From NCBI GenBank assembly GCA_018715065.1, contig DVMJ01000008.1, positions 1 through 64,000 of the forward strand: 64,000 nt of DNA. The letters are read 5' to 3'. The DNA comes from Fimiplasma intestinipullorum. Lineage in GTDB: Bacteria; Bacillota_I; Bacilli_A; Erysipelotrichales; Coprobacillaceae. Below the pieces are notes generated by a model. It saw only the letters and a program-made list of their open reading frames with translations, searched no databases and was not told where the DNA came from. A program made the translations under genes and the position numbers. This document shows positions 1-8,160 of this stretch, piece by piece. Positions within the stretch are counted from its first letter, which is position 1. Every line of letters begins with the position of its first letter.

Positions 1-186
1 ATTAAAAGAGAGTGGCTGAATAAGTACAGGATATGGGATTATGACCAGGCTAAGAGGCTGATATTTGAGTATATAGAGGCGTTCTATAACACGGTGAGAA
101 TACATGGTCATTGTGAATACAAAAGCCCCAATCAGTATGAACAGGCTTATTATAAAAAGAAGTCAATACAATGCACTGGTAGCTGA
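1..186 (+). CDS. IS3-family transposase, C-terminal 61 residues (partial)
   Basis: This frame is open from the first base and ends at TGA 184-186. It encodes the end of an rve/DDE integrase core. The segment 'KREWLN' matches the position of the catalytic glutamate in IS3/IS150-type transposases, and 'FYNTVRIHG' followed by 'YKSPNQYE' is the characteristic end of that domain. The protein would cut and join the element's ends. Only the last 61 residues are in the window, so it cannot be judged whether the copy is intact. The subgroup (IS150-like) is a guess from the terminal motif. Confidence 0.8.
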   Translation: MKREWLNKYRIWDYDQAKRLIFEYIEAFYNTVRIHGHCEYKSPNQYEQAYYKKKSIQCTGS

Positions 187-233
187 GTAAATGAATCTAT
201 ATTTCTCATTTTAACTGGCACTTTTTCGTGACA
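1..233 (+). mobile_element. Right end of an IS3-type insertion sequence (partial)
   Basis: The window opens inside an insertion sequence. The transposase ends at 186, and the element probably ends at 233. There the sequence reads ...TTTTTCGTGACA; its reverse complement starts TGTCACGAAAAAG, the TG...CA form usual for IS3-family ends. Directly after it the reading frame of a small heat shock protein resumes, so the element sits inside that gene. The left end and any target duplication lie outside the window, so family and exact end are inferred. Confidence 0.7.
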
Positions 234-351
234 TAGTACCAAAGTGACCGAGCAGGATATCAAAGCCAGCTTTGATAACGGTGAATTGAAAGTGACTTTC
301 CCTAAGGAAGTTAAAAAGATTCCTGAGAAGAAACAAATTATGATTGATTAA
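234..351 (+). pseudogene. hsp20 small heat shock protein, 3' remnant cut by the IS
   Basis: The frame ending at TAA 349-351 encodes 'VTEQDIKASFDNGELKVTF' followed by a Pro/Lys-rich end. This is the end of an alpha-crystallin domain: the 'I-A-F-NG-L-VTLPK' strand pair of Hsp20 holdase chaperones. No start codon or ribosome site precedes it, because the insertion sequence ends at about 233. The 5' part presumably lies beyond the left edge of the window. The gene is therefore disrupted, unless a promoter in the insertion sequence drives a short fragment, which would lack most of the beta-sandwich. Confidence 0.75.
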
Positions 352-358
352 AAAGGAG

Positions 359-386
359 ACGCACAGCTTGGACTGTGCGTTTTTTC
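359..386 (+). terminator. Terminator of the disrupted hsp20 gene
   Basis: An 8-bp stem ACGCACAG/CTGTGCGT with a 6-nt loop is followed by six T. It lies 7 nt after the hsp20 stop. Confidence 0.85.
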
Positions 387-478
387 ATTAGGAAAAAGTG
401 GTAGAGTGGATTTGTTATGGGCATTTTTGAGTGAATATGTTAGAATGGAATCATCAAATCAAAGGGGGTATAGAGTCC

Positions 479-811
479 ATGTCTAAATATGAAAAGAAAG
501 TATATGGTAAGTTTTCATCTATTGTGAATTATCTACATGAGGCGGTGATGTCAGGTAGTGCATCGTCTAGTTATGAAGATGGCAGTGACTATCAAGATGG
601 TGATTATCAGATGGCGCTGAGAGTTTATGAGCGTTACAGCTGGACTGGTGCGAATCGGGTCAGTTTAACATTGGTGGTTGCAGGGAGTCATCAGGAATAT
701 TGGGTCACAGCGATTACCTCAGGGGGCAGTCAGGGAATGTTCATGAAGGTGAATACATTAGGGGAATCTTCGTTTTTAGAAACGATTGTTAAAGCCATTG
801 ATCAATTATAA
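479..811 (+). CDS. DUF6054-like protein of unknown function
   Basis: 110 residues. I recognise the pattern of the DUF6054 family: an acidic/Ser patch 'ASSSYEDGSDYQ', then 'RVYERYSWTGANRVSLTL', 'AITSGGSQGMFMKVNT' and 'GESSFLETI'. No catalytic motif, signal peptide or membrane helix is visible, so it should be a small cytosolic alpha/beta protein; its function is not known. The start at 479 is preferred over an in-frame ATG at 431 because GGGGG lies 10 nt upstream. The next gene begins 13 nt downstream with its own ribosome site, suggesting a small operon with the hypothetical protein and methyltransferase. The family name comes from memory of the motif and should be confirmed. Confidence 0.7.
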   Translation: MSKYEKKVYGKFSSIVNYLHEAVMSGSASSSYEDGSDYQDGDYQMALRVYERYSWTGANRVSLTLVVAGSHQEYWVTAITSGGSQGMFMKVNTLGESSFLETIVKAIDQL

Positions 812-824
812 AAGAGGATCATTG

Positions 825-1211
825 ATGAATAGAGAGAAGTTAAAAGAAAAAGTCATAGGTGTTATTCAGCAACAGTGTGAAAGCAGAGGTTTTGTGACCA
901 TGATTGATGTTCTGATCGAGATCGGTGCATTAAGACGTGAGGATATGGAAAGATGGCATAAAGGACAGGTGGATTATCTGGAACGCGTTTGTCGAATGAA
1001 TCTATCGCAATTGAGTTATGTGATGCAGATCGTTCAAACCTATGCCAAAGCACAAGGACTCAAACCATCGTTGACGAATTATCATAGCTATGGCAAGAAA
1101 CCCCATCGACCTTTGCGTTTCAGCAAGTATGGTAAGGCAGATGTGGAGAGAAAATACGCGACGCATTATGTGGATGTGCAGCGAATGACAGCAATCAAAA
1201 AGAAGGGATGA
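825..1211 (+). CDS. Conserved hypothetical protein
   Basis: 128 residues, hydrophilic, with no transmembrane segment. It contains 'DVLIEIGALRREDMERWHKGQVDYLERVCRM', split here by a predicted helix, then 'PLRFSKYGKADVERKYATHYV'. Proteins of this pattern occur widely in Firmicutes as uncharacterised proteins; I do not know a function. AAAGAGG lies 8 nt before the ATG at 825; an ATG at 786 inside the previous gene is unlikely. The stop is 6 nt before the methyltransferase start, so the two are probably cotranscribed. The Arg/Lys-rich C-terminal third might bind nucleic acid, but that is only a guess. Confidence 0.7.
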   Translation: MNREKLKEKVIGVIQQQCESRGFVTMIDVLIEIGALRREDMERWHKGQVDYLERVCRMNLSQLSYVMQIVQTYAKAQGLKPSLTNYHSYGKKPHRPLRFSKYGKADVERKYATHYVDVQRMTAIKKKG

Positions 1212-1217
1212 GCGAAG

Positions 1218-1967
1218 ATGAACTATCGTGAACTGAATGCTAAAACAATTGACCAGTGGTGCCTGGAAGGTTGGGAATGGGGACAGCCCATCAGCCATGA
1301 ACAATTTATGGCGGCAAAGCAAGGTCACTGGCAGGTTTTGCTAACACCGACTAAACCGGTTCCGCATGCCTGGTTTGGACAGCTGGAAGGCAAAAAAATA
1401 CTCGGTCTGGCCAGTGGCGGAGGACAGCAGATACCAATCTTTAGTGCCCTGGGAGCTAATTGTACAGTTTTGGATTATTCTGGTGAGCAATGTCAAAGTG
1501 AAGCAATGGTTGCCAGGCGCGAAGGCTATGTGGTAGAGATCCGGCAGGCGGATATGACCGAGCCGCTGCCCTTTGCGGATGAGACATTTGATCTCATCTT
1601 TCATCCGGTTTCAAACTGTTATGTAGAAGAGGTGCGTCCGATTTTTCGGGAATGCTATCGCGTCCTAAAAAAAGGTGGTATTTTTTTAGGGGGGTATGAT
1701 ATTGGCATTAATTATGTTTTTGATCTGGATGAATCACGTCTTGAAAATCGACTGCCTTATAATCCTCTGAAAGATGAAACGCTTTATCAGGAAAGCCTGC
1801 GGCTTAATGAAGGAATCCAGTTTTCGCATACGCTTGAAGAACAGATTGGCGGTCAGCTGGAAGCCGGTTTTCGACTGACCCATTTATATGAGGATACGAA
1901 TGGCAGCGGGCCTCTGCATGATCATGGGGTTCCTACCTTTATAGCGACACGCTGCATAAAGGACTAG
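1218..1967 (+). CDS. Class I SAM-dependent methyltransferase
   Basis: 249 residues. A Rossmann-type methyltransferase (Methyltransf_11-like) with motif I 'ILGLASGGGQQIPIFSALG' at about residues 56-74, an acidic residue at the end of strand 2 ('VLDYS'), motif II 'QADMTEPLPFADETFDLI' (about 110-127) and a post-motif helix 'FRECYRVLKKGGIF'. It should transfer a methyl group from S-adenosylmethionine; the substrate cannot be told from sequence. It lacks a signal peptide and should be cytosolic. It follows two small conserved genes with a 6-nt gap. No terminator is visible after it, and the next gene probably has its own promoter in the 1968-2050 gap. Confidence 0.85.
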   Translation: MNYRELNAKTIDQWCLEGWEWGQPISHEQFMAAKQGHWQVLLTPTKPVPHAWFGQLEGKKILGLASGGGQQIPIFSALGANCTVLDYSGEQCQSEAMVARREGYVVEIRQADMTEPLPFADETFDLIFHPVSNCYVEEVRPIFRECYRVLKKGGIFLGGYDIGINYVFDLDESRLENRLPYNPLKDETLYQESLRLNEGIQFSHTLEEQIGGQLEAGFRLTHLYEDTNGSGPLHDHGVPTFIATRCIKD

Positions 1968-2061
1968 CCGAAATCAGTAAGGAATGAGGATTAGAGAAAA
2001 ATATGCATTTGATTTAAGTTTTGCCTAAATTATGTTAGAATAATAGCCAGAGGTGATAGAA

Positions 2062-3429
2062 ATGGATTTTAAAGAAGAAGCATTAAAAGTGAAGGAGGAT
2101 CTCATTGCAGATATACAGACATTATGTCGTATTCCATCTGTTTTGGATCCTGCTACCGCAAAAGAAGGGCAGCCATTTGGTCAGGGATGCCGTGAAGCCC
2201 TGGACTGCATGTTGGCGTTTGGACGTCGGGATGGATTTGAAGTCAAGGATGTGGATGGCTATGCGGGTCATATCGATATTGGTGAAGGAGATGAAGTCAT
2301 CGGTGTGCTTGGTCATCTGGATGTTGTGCCAGTCAATGCTGAGGGTTGGATCTATCCGCCTTTCTCCTGCACATTAAAAGATAATATTCTCTATGGCCGT
2401 GGTACATCAGATGATAAGGGACCAACGTTGGCGGCTTATTATGCAGCGAAGATCATTCATGATCTCAAACTGCCAACCAAGAAAAAGATTCGTATTATCT
2501 TTGGTTGTGACGAAGAATCAGGGTCTCGTTGCATGAAGCATTATTTCTCCAAAGAACCCTACCCACAGTGGGCCTTTACACCGGATGCTGGTTTCCCGGT
2601 ATGCTATGGTGAGAAATCAGGCTGCGGTTACACGATCAGTGGAGATTGTCCGGAAGAGGGTCTCTTGTCTTTCAAGGCTGGACAGCGTGTCAACATTGTT
2701 CCTGAAACAGCTGAGGCTATCGTTGTGGGTGAACTTTCTGATTTTAGTGATTCTTTTGAAGCCTTTAAGCAAAAATATGGTGTCGGCGGCAGCCTTGAAG
2801 AAAAGCATGGTCAGGTACGCATCACGCTGATTGGTAAATCGGCACATGCTTCAACACCGGATTTAGGAAAGAATGCGATCGTTTATCTGGCGCAATACCT
2901 CAATGAAGTGATTGATCATCCAGTTAGCCGTTTTATTGATGATTATTTCCGTGATGATAATCACGCACGTCGTTTAGGTTTCTATTTTAATGGTGCCATG
3001 GGTGAAATTACCTGCAACGTAGGGATCATTGATTATGAACAGGGGCATGTGCGCATCCAACTGGATCTTCGTTGTCCGCATGATATGAACTTTGATGATA
3101 TGCAGTGCTGTATCGTTAAAGCCATCAAACCGATGGGCTGGACAGAAGAACATCACATTGGACCTTATTTGTTTGTTGATCCAGAATCAGAGCTGATTAC
3201 GACCTTGCATCAGGCATATGTCAAATATACGCATGATGACCAGGCGAAACCAGTTACCATGGGTGGCGGTACTTATGCGAAATCGATGCCAAATACCTGT
3301 GTGGCATTTGGGATGGAATTCCCAGGTTCTCCAAACGCTATTCATGAAAACAATGAGATTTTACGCGTGGATGAATTAATGTTAGGTGTCGCTATCTATG
3401 CGGAAGCACTCTATCATCTAGTCAAATAA
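2062..3429 (+). CDS. pepV: M20 family dipeptidase, PepV-like
   Basis: 455 residues, the usual length for PepV (beta-Ala-His/Xaa-His dipeptidase) of the M20A metallopeptidases. The dizinc site is readable: 'GHLDVVPV' (first His and Asp, about 86), 'GRGTSDDKGP' (bridging Asp), 'DEESGS' (catalytic Glu and ligand Glu, about 152) and late 'FGMEFPGSPNAIHENNE' with the last His. A lid insert typical of PepV lies between about 180 and 360. It releases amino acids from dipeptides in the cytosol. AGAGG lies 8 nt before the ATG at 2062; a GTG at 2053 is less likely. A shared terminator hairpin follows at once. Confidence 0.88.
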   Translation: MDFKEEALKVKEDLIADIQTLCRIPSVLDPATAKEGQPFGQGCREALDCMLAFGRRDGFEVKDVDGYAGHIDIGEGDEVIGVLGHLDVVPVNAEGWIYPPFSCTLKDNILYGRGTSDDKGPTLAAYYAAKIIHDLKLPTKKKIRIIFGCDEESGSRCMKHYFSKEPYPQWAFTPDAGFPVCYGEKSGCGYTISGDCPEEGLLSFKAGQRVNIVPETAEAIVVGELSDFSDSFEAFKQKYGVGGSLEEKHGQVRITLIGKSAHASTPDLGKNAIVYLAQYLNEVIDHPVSRFIDDYFRDDNHARRLGFYFNGAMGEITCNVGIIDYEQGHVRIQLDLRCPHDMNFDDMQCCIVKAIKPMGWTEEHHIGPYLFVDPESELITTLHQAYVKYTHDDQAKPVTMGGGTYAKSMPNTCVAFGMEFPGSPNAIHENNEILRVDELMLGVAIYAEALYHLVK

Positions 3430-3455
3430 AAAATGGACGTTCTGTCCATTTTTTT
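3428..3455. terminator. Bidirectional terminator between pepV and tspO
   Basis: Stem AAATGGAC/GTCCATTT with a 5-nt loop, flanked by A-runs on the left and T-runs on the right. It can serve pepV on the plus strand and the TspO gene on the minus strand. Confidence 0.85.
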
Positions 3456-3456
3456 G

Positions 3457-3921
3457 TCAGTTTAAGAAAGTAATCATCCAGCAAAGATAGTTCGCAAATA
3501 GGCTCCACAGTAGATAAGGGATCTGAAGATAAGCGGCTACCGGATCGATCTGGTAGAAGACATAGATCATCCAGATGATCGCAAGACTTAAACATAGCGC
3601 GACCAGGCTGGCAATCAGAAAGTTTCCGATGCGAAAGAAAAGGATGGGCCAGATGAAATTCAAAAAAAGCTGGAAGGCATATGGAAAGGTTGCCTGTGTT
3701 TGTGAGGGGGATTTTTGACAGACAAGATAGCAGCTGACGCCCATCAGGATATAGAGGATGGGCCACACGATTCCAAATACATAGGTAGGTGGACTCAAGG
3801 GTGGCAAGTTTAAACTGGCATAAATCAGACTGATATTACCGGCTAGGACTCCGGACAAGATGCCTAGAACGCTTGGTAATAAAAGCGTTGGAATATAATT
3901 TTTTAGGATTTGGTTAGTCAA
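3457..3921 (-). CDS. tspO: TspO/MBR family membrane protein
   Basis: 154 residues with five predicted transmembrane helices, the TspO fold. Family signatures are 'LPPLSPPTYVFGIVWPILY' (about 38-56), 'AFQLFLNFIWPILFF' and the C-terminal 'PYLLWSLFANYLCW'. Bacterial TspO binds porphyrins and related tetrapyrroles, and its role varies; here no heme or cobalamin gene is adjacent, so the ligand is unknown. The start is a TTG at 3921, supported by GAGGTGA 7 nt upstream. No in-frame ATG with a ribosome site exists near it. It is convergent with pepV and shares its terminator. Confidence 0.88.
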   Translation of the reverse strand: MTNQILKNYIPTLLLPSVLGILSGVLAGNISLIYASLNLPPLSPPTYVFGIVWPILYILMGVSCYLVCQKSPSQTQATFPYAFQLFLNFIWPILFFRIGNFLIASLVALCLSLAIIWMIYVFYQIDPVAAYLQIPYLLWSLFANYLCWMITFLN

Positions 3922-3989
3922 TCGCTTTCACCTCATTCTTAATATATGCGCGCTCATTCAAAGGCATACAAAAATTACAAGTGAGGGAA

Positions 3990-4022
3990 TACTAAAAAAT
4001 CCCCTGCATAAGCAAGGGGAAA
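3990..4022 (-). terminator. Terminator of tex
   Basis: On the minus strand CCCCTTGC...GCAGGGG (one bulge) is followed by ATTTTTT. It starts a few bases after the tex stop. Confidence 0.75.
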
Positions 4023-4025
4023 AGA

Positions 4026-6170
4026 TTAATGGATCATGGATAAAGATACTTTCTTACGCTCAAGATCAATCGCATCAACATAAACCGTAACGATATCTCC
4101 TACGTTGACTTTCTCCAATGGATGTTTGATAAATTCTTTGCATATCTTGGAGATATGCACCAGACCATCATTTTTTAAACCAATGTCGACAAAGGCACCA
4201 AAGTCGACGACATTTCGCACGGTCCCTTCCAGTTCCATGCCTACTTTCAGATCTTCCAGTTTCAAGATGTCTTTCTTGAGGACCGGTGTTGGGTAGTTAT
4301 CGCGTGGACTGCGTTGTGGCGACATAAAAGCATCCAGGATATCATCGATCGTATATTGATCGGTCTGAAGCTCGTTTTGCAAGGCTTTCTTGTTCAAGGT
4401 CTGAACGGCCTTTTGCATCGTTGGTGTTCCAATATCCTGGCTGACTAAATGGAGCTTATCTAAGATGGCGTAAGCCAGTGAATAGCTTTCTGGGTGAATG
4501 GCCGTTGCATCCAGCGCTTCATCTCCGTCTGGAATACGTAGGAACCCGACTGCCTGTTCAAAGGTCTTCGCACCTAGACGCGGCACTTTTTTGAGATCTT
4601 CCCGATTCTCGAAGCGCCCATGTTCATTGCGATATGTAACGATCGACTTGGCAACTGTGCCTGAAAGGCCTGCCACATATTTTAAGAGAGAAGGAGAGGC
4701 TGTGTTGACATTGACACCGACCTGGTTCACTGTTTTCATTACCACATAATCGAGCTGTTCAGTCAGCTTTTTTTGATTCATGTCATGTTGATATTGGCCA
4801 ACGCTGATCGCTTTAGGCTCGATCTTGACGAGTTCTGCCAATGGATCCTGCAGACGTCTGGCAATTGACACAGCCGAACGTTCTTCAACTTGCAGATCAG
4901 GAAATTCTTCTTTAGCTACGGGACTTGCCGAATAGACGGAGGCCCCGGCTTCAGAAACAATCACATAAGAGACGTCCAAATGGTTTTTTTGAATCAGATC
5001 AGCAATAAACTGTTCCGTTTCTCGGCTGGCAGTCCCATTTCCGATGGCAATGATCTCAACGTGATAATCCGTAATCAGCTTCAAGGTCTTCTGGCGATCT
5101 TCTGCATAGCTTTTTTTCGGGATGGTCGGATAGATCTTATCGATTTTTAAGACTTTCCCGGTTGGATCAACAACTGCCAGTTTGCACCCTGTGCGAATCG
5201 CCGGGTCAACACCTAAAACCATACGATCTTTCATCGGTGGCTGTAACAGCAGTTTTTCCAGATTGATGGAGAAGACATTCAATGCTTTATCTTCAGCCAT
5301 TTCTGTTAATTCAGAACGTATTTCACGGATGATCGATGGCGCGATGAGGCGTTTATACGCATCATGGACACATTCGGTGATGACATCTTCCAGAAAAGTC
5401 TGGCGTCGTCGCATTACCCTGGCTTTAAGACGTGCTAAGAGTTTTTCTTCATCGATGACAAGATCAACACTGATCACTTTTTCTTTTTCAGCCCGATTGA
5501 TGGCTAAGATACGATGAGACACAATGTGCCCCACTTTTTCATGAAAATCATAGTACATTTCATAGATTCGCTGACTATCTTCATGTTTTTTCTTTTCTTT
5601 AGTGACAATTTCTCCCTGCTTCTCAAAGGTTTGCTTAACGAGCTTGCGATTGGCCGGATGATCACTGATCATTTCAGCAATAATATCTTTTGCACCCTGA
5701 ATGGCACTTTCAACATCCAAGACATCATCATTGAGGTATTTCATAGCTTCAAGTTGAAGATTGCCTGAAGCAGGTAATCTCCAGATCCATTGAGCGAGTG
5801 GCTCCAGGCCTTTGGCTTTCGCCATGGTTGCACGTGTTTTTTTCTTTTCTTTATAAGGACGATAGAGCTCTTCAACCTCACTTAGTTTTTCACAGGCAAG
5901 GATGCTTTGCTTCAAGTCCTCATTCAGCATGCCTTTTTCATCAATCAAACGGATGACATCTTCCTTGCGTGCGGCCAGATTTAAGGCATAATCATAATCT
6001 TTTTCGATTTCGCGAATCTGATCCTCGTTGAGTGCACCGGTAGCTTCTTTACGATAGCGGGCAATAAAAGGTACTGTATTACCGCCGGAGAGCATTTCCA
6101 GAACGGTCTGTACCTGTTTAGGACGCAGACCCAGTCGGCTGGCAACGAGTTGAATCATTTCTTCGTTCAT
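4026..6170 (-). CDS. tex: Tex family S1 RNA-binding transcription accessory protein
   Basis: 714 residues, full length for Tex. Domains in order: helical Tex N-terminal region (1 to about 190), helical linker, YqgF/RNase H-like domain starting at 'VLGVDPAIRTGCKLAVVDPTG' split by its strand (about 316), helix-hairpin-helix repeats around 480-560 ('NQVGVNVNTASPSLLKYVAG', 'RENREDLKKVPRLG'-like), and a C-terminal S1 domain from about 645 ('GMELEGTVRNVVDFGAFVDI'). Tex is a cytosolic nucleic-acid-binding protein affecting transcription; its exact role is unsettled. AAAGGGG lies about 10 nt before the ATG. It sits downstream of a Nudix gene on the same strand, but a terminator separates them. Confidence 0.93.
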   Translation of the reverse strand: MNEEMIQLVASRLGLRPKQVQTVLEMLSGGNTVPFIARYRKEATGALNEDQIREIEKDYDYALNLAARKEDVIRLIDEKGMLNEDLKQSILACEKLSEVEELYRPYKEKKKTRATMAKAKGLEPLAQWIWRLPASGNLQLEAMKYLNDDVLDVESAIQGAKDIIAEMISDHPANRKLVKQTFEKQGEIVTKEKKKHEDSQRIYEMYYDFHEKVGHIVSHRILAINRAEKEKVISVDLVIDEEKLLARLKARVMRRRQTFLEDVITECVHDAYKRLIAPSIIREIRSELTEMAEDKALNVFSINLEKLLLQPPMKDRMVLGVDPAIRTGCKLAVVDPTGKVLKIDKIYPTIPKKSYAEDRQKTLKLITDYHVEIIAIGNGTASRETEQFIADLIQKNHLDVSYVIVSEAGASVYSASPVAKEEFPDLQVEERSAVSIARRLQDPLAELVKIEPKAISVGQYQHDMNQKKLTEQLDYVVMKTVNQVGVNVNTASPSLLKYVAGLSGTVAKSIVTYRNEHGRFENREDLKKVPRLGAKTFEQAVGFLRIPDGDEALDATAIHPESYSLAYAILDKLHLVSQDIGTPTMQKAVQTLNKKALQNELQTDQYTIDDILDAFMSPQRSPRDNYPTPVLKKDILKLEDLKVGMELEGTVRNVVDFGAFVDIGLKNDGLVHISKICKEFIKHPLEKVNVGDIVTVYVDAIDLERKKVSLSMIH

Positions 6171-6204
6171 TTGTTTTTGTTCCCCTTTCTTTTCCTTACG
6201 AAAG

Positions 6205-6228
6205 AAAAAATCAGCGTTACACTGATTT
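6205..6228 (-). terminator. Terminator of the first Nudix gene
   Basis: On the minus strand AAATCAG/CTGATTT with a 7-nt loop and T-run. The gene's TAA stop (6219-6217) lies in the loop, so the left arm is coding. Confidence 0.8.
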
Positions 6229-6612
6229 TAGAATATCGTGATAGATCTTTGGACTGACATACTGATCCAGTTCATCAGGTCGGACCCAGCAGTAGGTTTC
6301 ATGTTCATCCGATAGTTTCACAGCAGCATCGACCGGAGTGCAACGATAGTTTAACCCGACGATTTCCAAATTGGAGCGGACGACATGAAAAGTGGCAGCG
6401 ATATGAAGAGAAGCCAGTTCCAGTCCTGTCTCTTCACGTACCTCACGGATCAAGGCATTTTCAGGTCCTTCCTTATATTCCATTCCTCCTCCAGGTAATT
6501 CCCATACACCTAATCCATCGGCGGATGGCTGGACTTTTTTTAGCAGTAAAATTTTGCCTTCATGGATAATGACTGCTTTCACTGTCACATGGAATAAGGC
6601 TTGCGAACTCAT
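6217..6612 (-). CDS. Nudix hydrolase, small MutT-like
   Basis: 131 residues with one Nudix domain. The Nudix box is 'GGGMEYKEGPENALIREVRE' continuing 'ETG' (about residues 38-60), matching G-x5-E-x7-REUxEExGU with its metal-binding glutamates. It should hydrolyse a nucleoside diphosphate linked to another group; the substrate cannot be predicted. TAAGGAGGGTTTTT stands directly before the ATG at 6612, an ideal ribosome site, so the upstream ATG at 6651 is rejected. The tRNA-Leu promoter lies divergently upstream. Transcription ends at a hairpin that includes the last codons. Confidence 0.87.
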   Translation of the reverse strand: MSSQALFHVTVKAVIIHEGKILLLKKVQPSADGLGVWELPGGGMEYKEGPENALIREVREETGLELASLHIAATFHVVRSNLEIVGLNYRCTPVDAAVKLSDEHETYCWVRPDELDQYVSPKIYHDILKSV

Positions 6613-6698
6613 AAAAACCCTCCTTAATGACCATTTGGTTTCTAACTCCATTCTATCATATTCAAAGTTTTTTTTGAAATTATTTTTTCATTTTTATA

Positions 6699-6727
6699 TT
6701 GAAACAAAGAAAGGAGTTTGCTATAAT
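6699..6727 (+). promoter_or_regulatory. Promoter of tRNA-Leu
   Basis: TTGAAA (6699-6704), 17-nt spacer, TATAAT (6722-6727). The tRNA begins 14 nt later. Near-perfect sigma-A consensus. Confidence 0.88.
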
Positions 6728-6740
6728 AATAAAGCAATCC

Positions 6741-6826
6741 GCGGACGTGGTGGAACGGTAGACACGCTACTTTGAGGGGGTAGTGGGAGTATTCCCGTGT
6801 GAGTTCAAATCTCATCGTCCGCACCA
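6741..6826 (+). tRNA. tRNA-Leu (anticodon GAG)
   Basis: Acceptor GCGGACG pairs with CGTCCGC and is followed by A and an encoded CCA. Anticodon stem CTACT/GGTAG holds the loop TTGAGGG, giving anticodon GAG for CUC/CUU. A long variable arm (GGGAGTATTCCC) marks class II, as expected for Leu. The T arm contains GTTCAAATC. Confidence 0.95.
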
Positions 6827-6837
6827 TTTTGATTCTG

Positions 6838-6861
6838 ACCTGTCTTTAGACAGGTTTTTTT
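6838..6861 (+). terminator. Terminator of tRNA-Leu
   Basis: Stem ACCTGTC/GACAGGT, loop TTTA, then six T. It also lies just upstream of the glycerol dehydrogenase gene. Confidence 0.88.
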
Positions 6862-6886
6862 GTTACAAATGAAAGGAGCGTTTCAT

Positions 6887-7975
6887 ATGCTTAGACGAAT
6901 CAATGCACCTGGCGGTTATCTGCAGGGTCCCGGAGCTTTATCTTCTTTAACAGATGTCATTCAAATGATGCAAAAAAAGGATGCCTATCTGATCGTGGAT
7001 GCGTTTATTGAAAATCTTTATCATGATGAGATTGTCACAGGTTTTATGAAGGCAGAGATGCCTTATCAGCTGGCTGTATTTGGAGGCGAGTGCAGCTGGC
7101 AGGAACTCCATTTACATCAGGCAGCTGGAGAAAAAAACGATGTGATTATCGGAATCGGTGGCGGCAAGACATTGGATGTGGCGAAGGCGGTGGCGTCTTT
7201 ACTGGCGAAGCCCGTGATCATTGTTCCTACCTCTGCTTCATCTGACGCGCCATGCAGCCAGCTTGCAGTCATCTATACCGAACAGGGAACGCTGGAGCGT
7301 TATCTACATCTACCACATAATCCTGATTGGGTCATTGTGGACAGTACGATCATAGCGAAAGCTCCAGTCCGTCTTTTAGTGGCTGGAATAGGGGATGCTT
7401 TATCGACTTATTATGAGGCTTGTGCCTGTCAGGCATCACACTTGCATCAGGTTCAAGGAGCGCGTATTGTTTACCAGATGGCGAAACAATGTCTTGAAAC
7501 GCTGCTGTCTCAGGGCATCAAGGCCATTGAAGCAGTCAAAGACGGCGTATGTAATGACGCTTTGGAGGATGTCATTGAAGCGAATATCTACTTGAGCGGG
7601 ATTGGTTTTGAAAGCGGTGGATTAGCGGCAGCTCACGCAATCCATAACGGATTGACCTTGCTTGAAGAAACAAGCGTTTATCTTCATGGCGAAAAGGTTG
7701 CGTTTGGTACATTGGTACAGCTGGCCTTAGAACAAAGAAGCGATGAGGATATTCTGACATTGATGACTTTCTGTCATCAGATCGGTCTACCCATCTCACT
7801 GGCTGATATTGGTCTGACTGAGGCTTCTGATGAGCACTTGCTGAGGGCAGCTAGGGCCAGTTGTCAGGATGAGGCGATGGGACATATGCCGTTTGCGGTT
7901 CGACCTGAAGACGTCCTATCTGCCATCCATCGTATCGATGCGCTGGCTAGGCCTTTCAACAAACCATCACGCTAA
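6887..7975 (+). CDS. gldA: Glycerol dehydrogenase, iron-containing ADH family
   Basis: 362 residues, the usual length of GldA. The NAD-binding motif 'IGIGGGKTLDVAKAVA' (about 90-105), the family-specific 'IIVPTSASSDAPCSQLAVIY' segment, and metal-ligand regions around 'GIGDALSTYYEA' (Asp) and 'AAAHAIHNGLT' and 'YLHGEKVAFGTL' (His residues) are all present. It oxidises glycerol to dihydroxyacetone with NAD, or runs in reverse. GAAAGGAGCG precedes the ATG at 6887. No dihydroxyacetone kinase is adjacent, so the pathway partner must be elsewhere. A related polyol dehydrogenase activity cannot be excluded. Confidence 0.88.
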   Translation: MLRRINAPGGYLQGPGALSSLTDVIQMMQKKDAYLIVDAFIENLYHDEIVTGFMKAEMPYQLAVFGGECSWQELHLHQAAGEKNDVIIGIGGGKTLDVAKAVASLLAKPVIIVPTSASSDAPCSQLAVIYTEQGTLERYLHLPHNPDWVIVDSTIIAKAPVRLLVAGIGDALSTYYEACACQASHLHQVQGARIVYQMAKQCLETLLSQGIKAIEAVKDGVCNDALEDVIEANIYLSGIGFESGGLAAAHAIHNGLTLLEETSVYLHGEKVAFGTLVQLALEQRSDEDILTLMTFCHQIGLPISLADIGLTEASDEHLLRAARASCQDEAMGHMPFAVRPEDVLSAIHRIDALARPFNKPSR

Positions 7976-8057
7976 AACGATATCATCGCTGCTGCTTTGA
8001 TGATGAAACACGCTTTGAAAGATCATTATTTTAGCTTTTTCTTTGATCTTTGTGTGC

Positions 8058-8102
8058 TAAGCATATGTCCTGCTTCCCTTAAGCAAGGCGTATGCTTTTT
8101 TA
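8058..8102 (+). terminator. Probable terminator of gldA
   Basis: Outer stem AAGCATA/TATGCTT encloses an inner GCTT/AAGC helix and is followed by T6. It lies 80 nt after the stop. Confidence 0.6.
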
Positions 8103-8121
8103 GATTGATCTGTTTTGACCT

Positions 8122-8158
8122 GATAAAAAGCAGCAGATTTGAAAAGATCTGCTGCTTA
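8122..8158 (-). terminator. Terminator of the DUF7000-like pseudogene
   Basis: An 11-bp perfect stem AAGCAGCAGAT/ATCTGCTGCTT is followed on the minus strand by TTTTATC. It sits just after the pseudogene stop and shows that this locus was once a normal minus-strand transcription unit. Confidence 0.85.
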
Positions 8159-8160
8159 GG

